12,159 nt of DNA from Micromonosporaceae bacterium (GCA_019689695.1 JADGHA010000079.1:1-12159), one strand, 5' to 3'. Positions 5,610 through 12,076 are shown, numbered from the stretch's first letter. A program made the numbers and translations. The notes: generated by a model from the sequence alone, not told the origin.

Positions 5610-6486
5610 CGGCGGTCACCGTGGCGAGCGCCTCCCGGACCGCGGGCGCCACCTCCTCGGCGAACAGCTGCGATTGCCGTTCCCGGTCGCCGGTCGGCCA
5701 GTAGATGAAGGTGTTCATCTGGTAGTCCGTGTAGAGCTTGGTGAGGGTGTCGACCCACCGCTCGACCGGGCCGTGGAAGGCGTCCCGGTCCGTTGGCGTG
5801 ATCAGGCCCATCACGTTGTAGAGCCGGATGATCCGGTCCGGGTCGCGCCCCGCCTGCCGCGCCGCGATGCTGATGATCTCGTTGAGCTCCGGCAGCCGGG
5901 CCGGCGGGGCGTACGGTGCGGAGACCGACCAGCCATCCGCCTTGGTGCCGACCAGGGTGACCGAGCGCGGCGCGATGACGCCCAGCCAGAGCCCGATGTC
6001 GTGCGCCGGTCGGGGACCGGGCTGCATGGACGGGACCCGGTAGTGGGCACCGTGGTAGTAGAAGGGTTCGCCGGCCCAGCTTGCCCGGATGATGTCCATC
6101 GCCTCGCTCAGCGCTCGCCGGGCCTGGCCGGGCGTGCGCAGCGGGCCGCCCATGCCGGCGATCGCCTCACGGAAGCCGCCCGCGCCGAGGCCCAGTTCGA
6201 AACGGCCGCCGCTGAGCACGTCGATCGACGCGGCCTGTTTGGCGAGCATGGCCGGCGGCCGCAGGGCCAGGTTGGCGACGTTGGGGAACAGCCGCACCCG
6301 GCTGGTCCGGGCGGCCAGCCAGGTGATCTGGCTGAGCGTGTCGACGAAACCGGAGTTGTACGGATGGTCCTGGACGCCCACATAGTCCAGCCCGTTGGCG
6401 TCCGCGATGCGGGCAATGCGCGCGGCGATGTGCAGGCCCCCGGTGTTGGGATCCACGTTCAGGCCGAACCGCACGGGTTGTGGCAT
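5599..6486 (-). CDS. LLM class flavin-dependent oxidoreductase
   Basis: A 295-residue protein of the bacterial luciferase-like monooxygenase family, a TIM barrel using FMN or coenzyme F420. Family features include FGLNVDPNTG (7-16), GLDYVGVQDHPYNSGFVDTL (32-51), NVANLALRPPAMLAKQAASI (69-88) and LSGGRFELGLGAGGF (91-105), with WLGVIAPRSVTLVGTKADGW (167-186) further on. In actinomycetes an F420-dependent reductase or dehydrogenase is at least as likely as a monooxygenase; the substrate is unknown. The start is the ATG at 6486: a GAGGAG Shine-Dalgarno (complement of 6494-6499) lies 7 bases upstream. In-frame alternatives further upstream would swallow that site and the marR-type gene. The MarR gene ends 35 bases upstream on the same strand, so the pair is one operon and the enzyme is probably controlled by that regulator. 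Confidence 0.92.
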   Translation of the reverse strand: MPQPVRFGLNVDPNTGGLHIAARIARIADANGLDYVGVQDHPYNSGFVDTLSQITWLAARTSRVRLFPNVANLALRPPAMLAKQAASIDVLSGGRFELGLGAGGFREAIAGMGGPLRTPGQARRALSEAMDIIRASWAGEPFYYHGAHYRVPSMQPGPRPAHDIGLWLGVIAPRSVTLVGTKADGWSVSAPYAPPARLPELNEIISIAARQAGRDPDRIIRLYNVMGLITPTDRDAFHGPVERWVDTLTKLYTDYQMNTFIYWPTGDRERQSQLFAEEVAPAVREALATVTAAAA

Positions 6487-6521
6487 GGCTGTGCTCCTCA
6501 TCAGGTCTCGGGCGGGACGGG

Positions 6522-6971
6522 TCAGTCCTCGGTGATGCGGTTCAGAGCCGCGGACAGCAGGTCCTGCTCCTCCGGCGAGAGCCGGTCCAGCAGCGCCTCG
6601 CGGATGGTCTGCACCTGCACCGGCACCGCCGCGTGCAGAAGCTCCTGGCCGGCCGGGGTGAGCGCGATCAGCACGCCGCGGCCGTCGTTGGGGTCGCCGG
6701 TGCGGGTCAACCAGCCGTGCTGCGCCAGCCGTGCGATCATCCGGCTCAGGGACGGCTGGGTCAGCCGGACCACCGAACCGAGGTCGCTGAGGCGCAGGCC
6801 CGGCGGTGGCGCGTGGTCCAGCCGGAGCATGACCTCGAAGTCGTTGATGCTCAGCCCGCAGGCACGGGACAGGGCCGCGGTGAGGCGCTCGGCCACTCGG
6901 GCGTGCGCGCCGCTCAGCGCCGTCCACGCCCGCGCGCAGGCGTAGGCGTCGGTCTGCGTCGTGGTGCTCAT
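6522..6971 (-). CDS. MarR family transcriptional regulator
   Basis: A 149-residue winged helix-turn-helix regulator of normal MarR length. The DNA-binding region spans about 58-108: LSDLGSVVRLTQPSLSRMIA (61-80), then RLAQHGWLTRTGDPNDGRG (81-99), which forms the wing with the conserved D-x-R-x pattern. The helical termini form the dimer interface; the C-terminal helix has LSPEEQDLLSAALNRI. The ATG at 6971 is preferred over the GTG at 6977 because GAGGAG (complement of 6977-6982) is 5 bases upstream of the ATG but overlaps the GTG position. A perfect 17-base palindrome abuts that ribosome-binding site, fitting autorepression relieved by a small ligand, commonly a phenolic or electrophile in this family. 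It forms an operon with the LLM oxidoreductase. Confidence 0.93.
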   Translation of the reverse strand: MSTTTQTDAYACARAWTALSGAHARVAERLTAALSRACGLSINDFEVMLRLDHAPPPGLRLSDLGSVVRLTQPSLSRMIARLAQHGWLTRTGDPNDGRGVLIALTPAGQELLHAAVPVQVQTIREALLDRLSPEEQDLLSAALNRITED

Positions 6972-6981
6972 GGTCACTCCT

Positions 6982-6998
6982 CGGTGCGCGGCGCACCG
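6982..6998. promoter_or_regulatory. Perfect 17-base palindrome, probable MarR operator
   Basis: CGGTGCGC-g-GCGCACCG: 8-base arms (6982-6989, 6991-6998) around a single central base, directly upstream of and touching the Shine-Dalgarno of the MarR gene. Size and symmetry suit a MarR dimer site. A hairpin in the 5' leader that masks the ribosome-binding site is the alternative. Confidence 0.5.
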
Positions 6999-7036
6999 GG
7001 CCGCCGGGCGCGGCCTCGGCCGCCAGAGCGCACATG

Positions 7037-7087
7037 CCCAGATCCCCGCGGATCATGTCTGGGATCCGGATCATGCATTGTCATGAC
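7037..7087. promoter_or_regulatory. Palindrome-dense regulatory segment between divergent genes
   Basis: This part of the 242-base gap between the MarR operon and the LuxR-type gene is packed with symmetric elements: GATCC-ccgc-GGATC (7041-7054), GATCCGGATC (7063-7072), ATGCAT (7073-7078) and GTCATGAC (7080-7087). CCCAGA (7037-7042) pairs with TCTGGG (7058-7063), and GGATCATG occurs directly repeated at 7050 and 7068, 18 bases apart. No gene is seen in the gap. The rest holds the two leaders and the TTGTC/GACAA repeat. Confidence 0.4.
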
Positions 7088-7127
7088 GTTTTCCAGCTAA
7101 CTTCTTGCGCTCGCGGCTCCTGCGGCG

Positions 7128-7149
7128 TTGTCTGAACGTAAGGGGACAA
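7128..7149. promoter_or_regulatory. TTGTC / GACAA inverted repeat upstream of the LuxR-type gene
   Basis: TTGTC (7128-7132) and GACAA (7145-7149) are complementary arms around a 12-base centre, 65 bases upstream of the start at 7214. This could be a two-turn operator, or include a -35-like TTGTCT. No clear matching -10 box was found. Confidence 0.25.
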
Positions 7150-7213
7150 TCGCTGCCAGTGCGCCGCACCGCCGCCGCTCGGCGCGGAGCTGGACAAACG
7201 CCGGGGTAGAGCC

Positions 7214-8257
7214 ATGCCTGAACTGCCGCCGGACGGGCTGAGCATTGCCGTCGAAGTCGCGCGGATCGCGTCCACACCGGGTACCTCCGTGGAACACGCC
7301 GCCATGCTGCTGGAGCCGCTGCGCCGGCTGGTGCCGTTCCAGGCCGCCTCGATCATCGTGCACGACATCTCCGGGCGTACGCGGACGCCTTTGGTGACGT
7401 ACGGATATGACGACGCGACGCTCGGGTACCTGACCGCTCCCGAGCATGTGGACGAGATCAAGCTGCTCGGCCTGGGCAGAGCCCGCCGGCCGATGCGGCT
7501 GAAAGACCTGCCGGTACCACGGGACCAGGTGCGCATCTGGGTGGAGTTCCTGGAGCCAGCCGGGTTCAAGGAGGCGCTCACGGTCGGGCTGTTCACCTCG
7601 GACGGGCGGTACCTCGGGATGCTCTGCCTCGGCACCGACGATCCGGACCAGCCGACGGTGGCCGCCCGCGACATGCTCGCCGAGCTCGCGCCGGTGATCG
7701 CGAACGCGGTGGACCCACTGCGCTCGGTCGTGGTGGCCGCCCAGATGGTGCACGGCGCGGTGGCCGCGGTCGCGATCACCGACCACGGCGAGGCGCTGCC
7801 GCTGCCGGGACTGGCCACCCACCCGTTGCTCGCGCCCGGCTCAGCGGCGCTCGCCGCCGCCCAGCGGCTGTCCCGCGAGATCGTCTGCGGCTCCTTCCTC
7901 TATCCGCTGCCCGACGCGGACGAGGGGCTCGCCCGGCTGACCGTGCTGACCTGCCCGCCGCAGGCGCCCTACCGGCTGGCCGGCGTCGCCGTCGTCTCGC
8001 CCCCCGGAGACCTGCGCGGCCTGACCCGGCGGGAGTTACAGATCGCCGGCCTGCTCATCGAGGGCTGGGCCAACCAGCGCATCGCGGCCAGCCTGTTCAT
8101 CGCCGAACGCACCGTCGCCACGCACGTGGAGCACATCCTGGCCAAGCTCGGTGCGCCGACCCGGGCGTCCGCTGCGGTGCGGGCACTGCAGTCCGGGCTC
8201 TACGTGCCGCATCCGGCCCCCGCCCCGGCCGTCGTCGAGGTGGCGACCAAAGGCTGA
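7214..8257 (+). CDS. LuxR-type transcriptional regulator with GAF-like sensor domain
   Basis: A 347-residue cytoplasmic regulator. Residues about 15-165 look like a GAF domain: LEPLRRLVPFQAASIIVHD at 33-51, then the EALTVGLFTSDGRYLGMLCL region (120-139) and an AP-x-IANAVDP helix (159-168). A less conserved middle (170-255) follows. A LuxR/NarL helix-turn-helix closes the protein (268-330): LTRRELQIAGLLIEGWANQR (270-289), then IAASLFIAERTVATHVEHIL (290-309). There is no receiver aspartate domain and no autoinducer-binding signature, so it is neither a classical response regulator nor clearly a quorum sensor; the ligand is unknown. The ATG at 7214 has a modest GGGG ribosome-binding site about 7 bases upstream. 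It is divergent from the MarR-LLM operon and shares its palindrome-rich promoter region, so cross-regulation is possible. Confidence 0.88.
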   Translation: MPELPPDGLSIAVEVARIASTPGTSVEHAAMLLEPLRRLVPFQAASIIVHDISGRTRTPLVTYGYDDATLGYLTAPEHVDEIKLLGLGRARRPMRLKDLPVPRDQVRIWVEFLEPAGFKEALTVGLFTSDGRYLGMLCLGTDDPDQPTVAARDMLAELAPVIANAVDPLRSVVVAAQMVHGAVAAVAITDHGEALPLPGLATHPLLAPGSAALAAAQRLSREIVCGSFLYPLPDADEGLARLTVLTCPPQAPYRLAGVAVVSPPGDLRGLTRRELQIAGLLIEGWANQRIAASLFIAERTVATHVEHILAKLGAPTRASAAVRALQSGLYVPHPAPAPAVVEVATKG

Positions 8258-8286
8258 GTTGGCCTCAGTCCCCGTTGCCGACGTCC

Positions 8287-8308
8287 GCGGCCACTTCTGC
8301 CCGGCCGC
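8287..8308. terminator. Weak hairpin between convergent genes
   Basis: GCGGCC (8287-8292) and GGCCGC (8303-8308) pair around a 10-base loop in the 73-base gap between the 3' ends of the LuxR-type and DUF4396 genes. It has no U-tract; short GC palindromes arise easily in this DNA. Confidence 0.3.
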
Positions 8309-8330
8309 CCAGCCCGCCACCGCGCTCAGG

Positions 8331-8831
8331 TCAGTGGCCATGGTGGTAGTGGTGGACGACCGCGTGGCCCCTGCCGTGCGAGATCATCAACCGGTTGACC
8401 GGGGTGGTCAGCAGGAACGCCACGAGCAGCGAGCCGGCCAGCGACGTCCAGAACAGCGTGCTGGTCAGCCCGGCGTCCATGGCGCCCGGAATGGCCACGA
8501 TGACGGCGTTGTCGAGCAGCTCCATCAGCGCGATGGAGACGGTGTCGGCCGCCAGGGCCACTGCGAAGGCGGTGCGCAGGCCGACACCGGCGCGCAGGAC
8601 GCCGCGCATGGTCAGCGCGTAGCCGAACACGAATGCCAGCGCGATCGACAGCAGCACCGTGGCGGCGTTGTGCAGGCCGAACGCCGTGCCGATCACCATG
8701 CCGAGCACCTCACCGATTGCGCAGCCGGTCAGGCAGTGCAGCGTCGCCTGCCCCGCCGCTGCCCATGTCACCACGGCGCGATGCCCGCCGCCGTGCTCGA
8801 GGTCATGACCGGCATGTGTCTGGTGGTCCAT
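8331..8831 (-). CDS. DUF4396 domain membrane protein with His-rich tails
   Basis: A 166-residue membrane protein. Family-typical stretches are TLHCLTGCAIGEVLGMVIGT (30-49), ALAADTVSIALMELLDNAV (92-110) and IPGAMDAGL (114-122), ending near PVNRLMISHGRGHAVVHHYH (144-163). About four or five hydrophobic helices are predicted (roughly 29-50, 57-78, 86-108, 110-118, 127-145). The N-terminus has five histidines in 17 residues and the C-terminus has seven between 152 and 166. H32, C33 and C37 form an H-C-x3-C motif next to helix 1. Together these suggest handling of a soft metal such as copper; the biochemical role of the family is not established. The ATG at 8831 follows a GGGAGG ribosome-binding site. 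A CsoR-type operator 31 bases upstream supports metal- or persulfide-responsive control. Confidence 0.9.
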   Translation of the reverse strand: MDHQTHAGHDLEHGGGHRAVVTWAAAGQATLHCLTGCAIGEVLGMVIGTAFGLHNAATVLLSIALAFVFGYALTMRGVLRAGVGLRTAFAVALAADTVSIALMELLDNAVIVAIPGAMDAGLTSTLFWTSLAGSLLVAFLLTTPVNRLMISHGRGHAVVHHYHHGH

Positions 8832-8858
8832 CTCACCCTCCCCGGAAACGATGCCTCC

Positions 8859-8887
8859 ACAATACCCCTGGGGGGTATATGAGAGAA
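8859..8887 (-). promoter_or_regulatory. CsoR-type operator overlapping the DUF4396 promoter
   Basis: ATACCCC-TGG-GGGGTAT (8862-8878) is a symmetric G/C-tract palindrome bounded by TA, the form known for CsoR-family repressors (copper-sensing CsoR, persulfide-sensing CstR and relatives). On the minus strand TATTGT (complement of 8859-8864) can be the -10 box and TTCTCT (complement of 8882-8887) a weak -35, 17 bases apart. The operator would fill the spacer and overlap the -10 box, the usual repression geometry. No csoR gene lies in the window, so the repressor would act in trans. Confidence 0.7.
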
Positions 8888-8956
8888 GGTCAGATCCGGT
8901 GGGCTGCGTCTCAGCATCGGGTCACACCACGCCTCGGTCCTCAGGCGCGGCGGCCG

Positions 8957-10138
8957 TCAGAACCAGGTTTCGGCGATCTCCACAACCGTCCCGTCGGACT
9001 CCACGATCGGGATGGCGCGCCACTTGTCGAAGGTGGTGCAGGGGTGCGAGATGCCGAAGCCGATCAGGTCGCCCACCTCGAGCCGGACCGACCTGGGCAG
9101 TTCCAGGTGTGCGTGCTGGTCATTCACCGCGACCACCCGCACCGTCGCGTCGAGACTCTCCACAGTGGATGATGTCCGCCGCACCTTGGGGACCGGCGGC
9201 CCGGCGTCGACAGCGGCGTCGCGGCGGCCGAGGCCGGCGATCACCCGCTCCGGTTCCGGCCGGGACAACACGGGTGCCCAGACCCGCAGCGCCTCCCGGA
9301 ACCTATGTGGACCCCGGGGATGGGCCCCGAACGGCGACTCCTCGTGGTACTTGCCGGCATCGTGCGTGACGTAGCAGCCGCTGCGCAGCACGACTCGGTA
9401 GCCGATCGCATTCAAGGTATCCGGCAGCATCGCCACGACCCGGTCGAAGTAGGCGCTCCCGCCAACGGTCACAACCGGATCCGGTCCGACCACATCGGAC
9501 ACCGCTTGGGCGACGGCGACCATCCGGCGCAGCAGCCCGTCCACTTCGGCGAGGGTCGCCGGAAGCGAGCCGGCGTCGATGAGGCCCTCGAACGCGGCCA
9601 CCCCGGCCAGCGTCGCCGGCCCGGCCGCGACCCGGCGGGCCAGCGCCACCGCGTCGCCGTCATCGCGCAGCCCGGTGCGGCCCCCCGGGAGGCCGAGCTC
9701 CACCAGCACGCGCACCCGGGGAAGGTCAGCCACGGCGGCGAGCGCCGCGGCGGAGTCGGCGTAGCAGAGGAGGTCCAGGTCGGGGTACGCCCGCAGAAGC
9801 TCTCCAAGCAGGCGTACTGAGCCCGGATCCACGACCTCGTTGGCGAGCAGGATCCGGCGTACGCCCATCTCCGCGATCGCGCGCGCCTGCCAGGCGGTGG
9901 CCGCGGTGATCGCCCAGGCGCCGGCCGCGAGCTGCCGGCGGATCAGCTGCGGCGACATGGTGGTCTTGCCGTGCGGCGCCAGCAGCACACCGTGCGCGGC
10001 GCAGTAGGCGGCCATCGTGGCGATGTTGTGCTCGAGCTCGGCACGGAAGAGGGTCGCGGTCGGCAGCGGGAACGTGCCGTCGAAGACGTTGCGACCCGGC
10101 GTGAGATCGGCCGGGAGCCCCTTCGGTGGTACCGGCAC
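8957..10138 (-). CDS. PLP-dependent D-amino-acid deaminase/aldolase (DSD1/D-threonine aldolase type)
   Basis: A 393-residue fold-type III PLP enzyme with an alanine-racemase-like N-terminal barrel and a DSD1-type C-terminal domain. The PLP lysine is K58 in LLAPHGKTTMSPQLI. Conserved stretches are AITAATAWQARAIAEMGV (76-93), ILLANEVVD (96-104), VELGLPGGRTGLR (146-158) and TVGGSAYFD (224-232). In the C-terminal domain H365 and C367 (GISHPCTTFDKWR) correspond to the metal ligands of D-serine dehydratase and D-threonine aldolase. It should act on a D-amino acid such as D-serine or a beta-hydroxy D-amino acid; the exact substrate is open. The GTG at 10138 is chosen because a strong GGAAGGAG (complement of 10145-10152) lies 6 bases upstream; the frame continues open further but without a better start. 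It is divergent from the 10281 operon. Confidence 0.9.
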   Translation of the reverse strand: MPVPPKGLPADLTPGRNVFDGTFPLPTATLFRAELEHNIATMAAYCAAHGVLLAPHGKTTMSPQLIRRQLAAGAWAITAATAWQARAIAEMGVRRILLANEVVDPGSVRLLGELLRAYPDLDLLCYADSAAALAAVADLPRVRVLVELGLPGGRTGLRDDGDAVALARRVAAGPATLAGVAAFEGLIDAGSLPATLAEVDGLLRRMVAVAQAVSDVVGPDPVVTVGGSAYFDRVVAMLPDTLNAIGYRVVLRSGCYVTHDAGKYHEESPFGAHPRGPHRFREALRVWAPVLSRPEPERVIAGLGRRDAAVDAGPPVPKVRRTSSTVESLDATVRVVAVNDQHAHLELPRSVRLEVGDLIGFGISHPCTTFDKWRAIPIVESDGTVVEIAETWF

Positions 10139-10144
10139 GGCACA

Positions 10145-10152
10145 CTCCTTCC
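10145..10152 (-). promoter_or_regulatory. Ribosome binding site fixing the GTG start of the deaminase
   Basis: GGAAGGAG on the minus strand, 6 bases before GTG 10138. It settles the start within a much longer open frame. Further upstream on the same strand TAGCCT (complement of 10179-10184) is a possible -10 box. Confidence 0.7.
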
Positions 10153-10280
10153 GCTGGTCAATCTCGCCTACCGGACTCAGGCTAAGGGACGACACGCCGG
10201 GTGCCGCCTTCGCGTTTTCCTTCCTCCAGTGCGGGAGGATTTCGAGAAGCGGCCGGGGAAGAAGCGGGAGGCAAAGCGGC

Positions 10281-10919
10281 ATGCGGCAGGCCTGTCCGGT
10301 GTACGACGGCGACCGGGTCCCGGACCGGTTGGCGCAGTTGGGGCTGAAGGCGGAGTTCTTCGATCTCGCGCTGCGCGGAGCGGATGCGGAGGCGCGCACG
10401 TACACCTTGTTCGATCCGCCGAACATGGCGGGGATGGCGCGGTACGCGCGCACCGTGCGGCTGCTGCGCGAGCAGTTGGTGCCGCTGGGCTGGTCGTACG
10501 ACAACCCGCGCAACCTGGCCCGCACGGTCAGCCCGGACCGCCGGGTGGCGATCGTCACCGCGCTCGGCGACGCGGCCACCGGCGTGGCGGATCTGTCACC
10601 GTCCACCCGGTACGAGAAGGGCGTGGCCACCGTCGAGGCGGTCAACCGCAACTTCCTGCAGCTGACCCTGCCGATCGACCTCGGCGACGACCAGCCGGTC
10701 GAGGAGCAGGAGGACGGCGTCGTGACCTGGATCCTGCTGTACGCCGTGGGCGAGGCCGAGATCCGGGCCGAGCTGTCGCTGCCCGATTCGATGGTCGACG
10801 GCTACATCGACACCTGGCTGGAACGGATCATCCTGCCACCGGTTCCGCTCCCGGCCGCGGTCCCCGCGCCGGTCCGCGCCGCCGACCCCGAGGTCCTCGT
10901 GGCCCGCCGCACGGCATGA
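10281..10919 (+). CDS. Uncharacterised protein encoded with an XRE-ImmA protease
   Basis: A 212-residue soluble protein with no signal peptide or membrane segment; I cannot name a family. Its most patterned stretch is about 67-116: VPLGWSYDNPRNLAR, SPDRRVAIVTALGDAATG (84-101), then LSPSTRYEKG (105-114). A second follows at GVVTWILLYAVGEAEIRAEL (146-165) and SLPDSMVDGYIDTWLERIIL (166-185). From memory, similar proteins precede XRE-ImmA genes in varied bacteria and mobile elements; this is unverified. The C-terminal 25 residues are Pro/Ala-rich. The ATG at 10281 has a GGGAGG ribosome-binding site (10266-10271) 9 bases upstream. Its stop overlaps the start of the protease gene as ATGA, so the two are translationally coupled and made in fixed ratio. 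It is a candidate substrate, sensor or toxin-like partner of the protease (inference). Confidence 0.85.
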   Translation: MRQACPVYDGDRVPDRLAQLGLKAEFFDLALRGADAEARTYTLFDPPNMAGMARYARTVRLLREQLVPLGWSYDNPRNLARTVSPDRRVAIVTALGDAATGVADLSPSTRYEKGVATVEAVNRNFLQLTLPIDLGDDQPVEEQEDGVVTWILLYAVGEAEIRAELSLPDSMVDGYIDTWLERIILPPVPLPAAVPAPVRAADPEVLVARRTA

Positions 10920-12016
10920 CCGAGACCGCACCGTTGACGCCGAGCCGGCTGACGCTGGCCCGCAAGCGCCGCGGGCTGACCCTGGTCCAGCTCGCCGCGG
11001 CGGTAGGAATCAGCGTGCGCAGCCTGTCCGCCTACGAGAACGGTGCCCAGGAGCCGGGCCCGTCCACCCGGGCGCGGCTGGCCGCCGCCCTCGACGTGCC
11101 GGTCGGTTTCCTGACCGCCAGCGATGTCGACGAGATCCCGGTCGACGCCATCAGCTTCCGGGCGCTGAGCAAGCTGACCGCGGGGCAGCGGGACACCGCC
11201 CGCAGCGCCGCCCGCATCGCCCTGCTGCTGGCCGAGTGGATCGAGCAACGGTTCCACCTGCCCGAGGCCGACGTGCCGTCGCTGCCGCGTCTCGATCCGG
11301 AGACCGCGGCCGAGGTCGTCCGGGCCCGGTGGGGGTTGGGTGTGGCGCCGCTGGGGCATCTGATCCGGTTGCTGGAGGCGCACGGTGTCCGGGTCTTCTC
11401 GCTGGCCGCCGAGTGCGCCGAGGTGGACGCCTTCTCGTTCGTCTGGCGCGGCCGACCGTACGTGCTGCTCAACACGAGCAAGTCCGGTGAACGCGGGCGG
11501 TTCGACGCGGCGCACGAGCTCGGGCATCTGGTCCTGCACAGCGAGCACCGGGTGCCGCACGGACCCGACGCGGAGCAGGAGGCCAACCGGTTCGCCGCCG
11601 CGTTCCTGATGCCCCGGGCGAGCGTCGTGGCCCACGGCCTGGCCGGCGCGACCAGCGACCGCATCCTGGACGGCAAACAGGTCTGGCAGGTCTCGGCCAT
11701 GGCACTGGCCCACCGCCTGCACGAGCTCGGCCTGCTGACCGACTGGGGCTACCGCACGGCCTGCGTCGACCTGTCCCGGCGCGGCTACCGGACCGGCGAG
11801 CCGGGTGGGATGGCCAGGGAGACCTCGCCCTTGCTCCACGCCGTCTTCAATACTCTGCGCCTGGACGGCATCACGCCGGCCCAGGTCGCCGGCGAGCTGC
11901 ACATCACCACCGGTGAGCTCAACCGGCACATCTTCGGGCTCGTCCCCACGGCCGTGGCCGGTACGGCGGCGCCGACGCCGCCGAGGCGCCCCAAGCTCAC
12001 GTTGGTCACCGGCTGA
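10916..12016 (+). CDS. XRE helix-turn-helix / ImmA-IrrE family metallopeptidase
   Basis: A 366-residue fusion. Residues 10-68 form an XRE/Cro-type helix-turn-helix (RLTLARKRRGLTLVQLAAAV, then GISVRSLSAYENGAQEPGPS). A helical linker (about 75-115) leads to the ImmA/IrrE zinc peptidase domain (about 130-290). The zinc motif is HELGH (H200, E201, H204) in FDAAHELGHLVLHSE; E222 in EQEANRFAAAFLMP is the likely third ligand. Near the C-terminus ITPAQVAGELHITTGELNRH (319-338) looks like a second helix-turn-helix-like element followed by IFGLVP, then a Pro/Thr tail. Known relatives cleave repressors: ImmA cuts ImmR to release an integrative element, and IrrE/PprI cuts DdrO after DNA damage. Here the DNA-binding and protease parts are in one chain. 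It starts at ATG 10916, overlapping the upstream stop. Confidence 0.93.
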   Translation: MTETAPLTPSRLTLARKRRGLTLVQLAAAVGISVRSLSAYENGAQEPGPSTRARLAAALDVPVGFLTASDVDEIPVDAISFRALSKLTAGQRDTARSAARIALLLAEWIEQRFHLPEADVPSLPRLDPETAAEVVRARWGLGVAPLGHLIRLLEAHGVRVFSLAAECAEVDAFSFVWRGRPYVLLNTSKSGERGRFDAAHELGHLVLHSEHRVPHGPDAEQEANRFAAAFLMPRASVVAHGLAGATSDRILDGKQVWQVSAMALAHRLHELGLLTDWGYRTACVDLSRRGYRTGEPGGMARETSPLLHAVFNTLRLDGITPAQVAGELHITTGELNRHIFGLVPTAVAGTAAPTPPRRPKLTLVTG

Positions 12017-12076
12017 CCGCAGATCGGGCCGGCCGCGTGCGGCCAGCCACGCCCGCCTGGCGGCGACCGAAGGTGC

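Noticed and set aside
5599..7074. Longer 491-residue version of the LLM oxidoreductase
   Set aside because: The extra N-terminus is antisense-phase sequence over the MarR gene. The ATG at 6486 has a proper GAGGAG site and matches the family's N-terminus.
7081..7818. Two minus-strand frames opposite the LuxR-type gene
   Set aside because: Ser/Arg- and His/Gln-rich shadows of a well-supported regulator; no start signal.
8254..8268. CTGAG-ttggc-CTCAG hairpin over the LuxR-type stop codon
   Set aside because: Only five pairs; too weak to call as a terminator.
10222..10239. TCCTCC / GGAGGA hairpin before the 10281 gene
   Set aside because: A six-pair stem in a purine/pyrimidine-rich leader; not the ribosome-binding site actually used and likely chance.
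10139..10651. Upstream extension of the deaminase frame to 564 residues
   Set aside because: It would run over the start of the divergent 10281 gene. GTG 10138 has a strong ribosome-binding site and the family's usual length.
9971..10915. 681-residue extension of the XRE-ImmA frame
   Set aside because: The added part is shadow sequence of the divergent deaminase and the 212-residue gene. The ATGA overlap at 10916 is the natural start.
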